A stretch of 44,653 bases of DNA from Candidatus Zixiibacteriota bacterium (lineage in GTDB: Bacteria > Zixibacteria > MSB-5A5 > GN15 > FEB-12): assembly GCA_034003725.1 (NCBI GenBank), contig JAVEYB010000010.1, positions 1 through 44,653 on the forward strand, given 5' to 3'. The notes below the pieces were generated by a model. The model ran no database searches, was not told the DNA's origin, and was given only the letters and a program-made list of their open reading frames with translations. This document shows positions 44,037-44,653 of the stretch, in pieces. The translations under genes and the position numbers were made by a program. The first letter of the stretch is position 1. The number at the start of each line of letters is the position of its first letter.

Positions 44037-44116
44037 TAAACTCCGATGTCATAGCGGCCCGACAGGCTCATGCTCAGCCGAACATCACGTTTGCATATCA
44101 AACAACCCGGTTCACC

Positions 44117-44135
44117 GCGTTCGCTCCGCGAACGC
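44117..44135. repeat. 8-bp perfect hairpin
   Basis: GCGTTCGC-TCC-GCGAACGC, in the gap between the chemotaxis receptor and the CBS gene. No T-run. The rest of 43901-44159 shows no gene. Confidence 0.6.
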
Positions 44136-44159
44136 CCAACCAATGGAAGCGCACAAGAA

Positions 44160-44193
44160 AGCGCGTGGACCGACGGGGGGCGATCCACGCGCT
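44160..44193 (-). terminator. Rho-independent terminator of the chemotaxis receptor gene
   Basis: On the minus strand a 10-bp stem (AGCGCGTGGA / TCCACGCGCT, 14-base loop) is followed by TTTCTTGTG. It lies 76 bp after the receptor stop. Confidence 0.82.
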
Positions 44194-44268
44194 GTACGGA
44201 TGCAGTCTACCGACGCTCAGTGCGTCTCGATCTGCACGGGGGCTACACGCTCGGTTAAGCCACTCACC

Positions 44269-44653
44269 TCACTCAACCGATTCACTCAGTGTAAATCTGG
44301 CCACCATGGCCTGCAATCCTTCGGCCTGCCTATTCAGCTCTTCGGCCGCCGCCGCCGACTGCTCCGCGCCGGTAGCGGTCTCCTTGGTGATAGACGAAAC
44401 CTGCTCGATGTTCTTCGAAATCTGTTCGGCTGCCGTAGACTGCTCTTCCGATGCCGTGGCGATCTGCTGGATCATGTCCATCACCCGCTGCGACATCGCC
44501 ACGATTTCATTCAGACTCGTGCCTGCCTGATCGGCTAATTCACGTCCCCGGTTCACTTCCTGAATACCGGACTCCATGGACTGCACGGCTTCCTGCGTTT
44601 CGGTCTGTATCCCCTTGATCATTTCGGTGATCTCGCCCGTCGCTTTGCCGGTA
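44269..44653 (-). CDS. Methyl-accepting chemotaxis protein, C-terminal part (cut by window edge)
   Basis: The last ~127 codons are in the window. The segment is an uninterrupted coiled coil with ASEEQSTAAEQISKNIEQVS, ETATGAEQSAAAAEELNRQA and the C-terminal QAMVARFTL typical of MCP signalling domains after the hairpin tip. Glu/Gln pairs (EEQS, GAEQS) are probable methylation sites. The reading frame is open through the window edge, so the sensor part lies outside. There is no CheR-tethering pentapeptide at the end. No other chemotaxis gene is visible nearby. Confidence 0.9.
   Translation of the reverse strand, partial: TGKATGEITEMIKGIQTETQEAVQSMESGIQEVNRGRELADQAGTSLNEIVAMSQRVMDMIQQIATASEEQSTAAEQISKNIEQVSSITKETATGAEQSAAAAEELNRQAEGLQAMVARFTLSESVE

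Noticed and set aside
1-44653. CRISPR array or prophage
   Set aside because: No regularly spaced short direct repeats with unique spacers, and no integrase or phage structural gene seen.

Overview
The window is a bacterial chromosome fragment, about 58-60% G+C by eye, densely coding, with most genes on the minus strand. Several traits point to the FCB superphylum, possibly a Zixibacteria-like candidate lineage. These are remnants of type IX secretion C-terminal sorting tails (2201-2280 and 41590-41650), carA/carB of the Bacteroidetes/eukaryotic-CAD sequence type, many periplasmic multihaem cytochromes, and DUF3857/transglutaminase proteins. The lineage is an inference; the window has no rRNA or universal marker that settles it.

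Left edge (1-658): a tandem 354-bp unit, each copy made of an initiator-tRNA-like gene followed by a small GIY-YIG endonuclease ORF. The nuclease ORF ends in the anticodon loop of the next tRNA copy. The array enters from outside the window and ends in a truncated nuclease. Both tRNA copies carry the same two GC-rich palindromes in place of normal D-loop and anticodon/variable-arm sequence. This is the most unusual structure in the window.

752-7645: a cysteine-synthase-family enzyme, a decayed region with coding remnants, a frameshifted outer-membrane-barrel gene, two overlapping DUF3857/transglutaminase-fold genes (one with the Cys-His-Asp triad, one lipoprotein without the Cys), a SemiSWEET sugar transporter and a small exported protein.

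7751-16459: an M48 metalloprotease lipoprotein with a DUF2914 protein, a divergent multi-PAS/LuxR regulator, then glycogen/maltodextrin genes (glgB, a small winged-helix protein, malQ). 16718-21048: carAB behind a strong sigma70-like promoter.

21351-28243: a respiratory cluster on the minus strand, in transcription order: alginate-export-type porin, octahaem HAO-family cytochrome, membrane-bound NapC/NirT-type hexahaem cytochrome, Crp/Fnr regulator, di-cluster ferredoxin-like protein, NapH-like membrane ferredoxin. Two near-identical TTGAC-N4-GTCAA palindromes lie in front of the porin and in front of the ferredoxin gene, so the encoded regulator probably controls the cluster. A reductive nitrogen-oxide (nitrite or hydroxylamine) pathway is the likely function. 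A PAS-rich hybrid histidine kinase follows.

31491-36942: a membrane-fused peroxiredoxin-like protein, cytochrome bd oxidase (cydAB), a small membrane protein and an aminotransferase. 37278-41242: a probable light-response module of B12-binding MerR (CarH/LitR type), class II photolyase and SRPBCC protein, with three 11-bp direct repeats upstream of the regulator, divergent from DUF378 and fasciclin genes. 41419-44653: a DUF4397/T9SS pseudogene, a DASS-family anion transporter with a CBS-domain partner, and the C-terminal end of a methyl-accepting chemotaxis protein. Together the genes suggest a respiratory generalist using high-affinity O2 (bd oxidase) and nitrogen oxides, with glycogen storage and light/oxidative stress defence.
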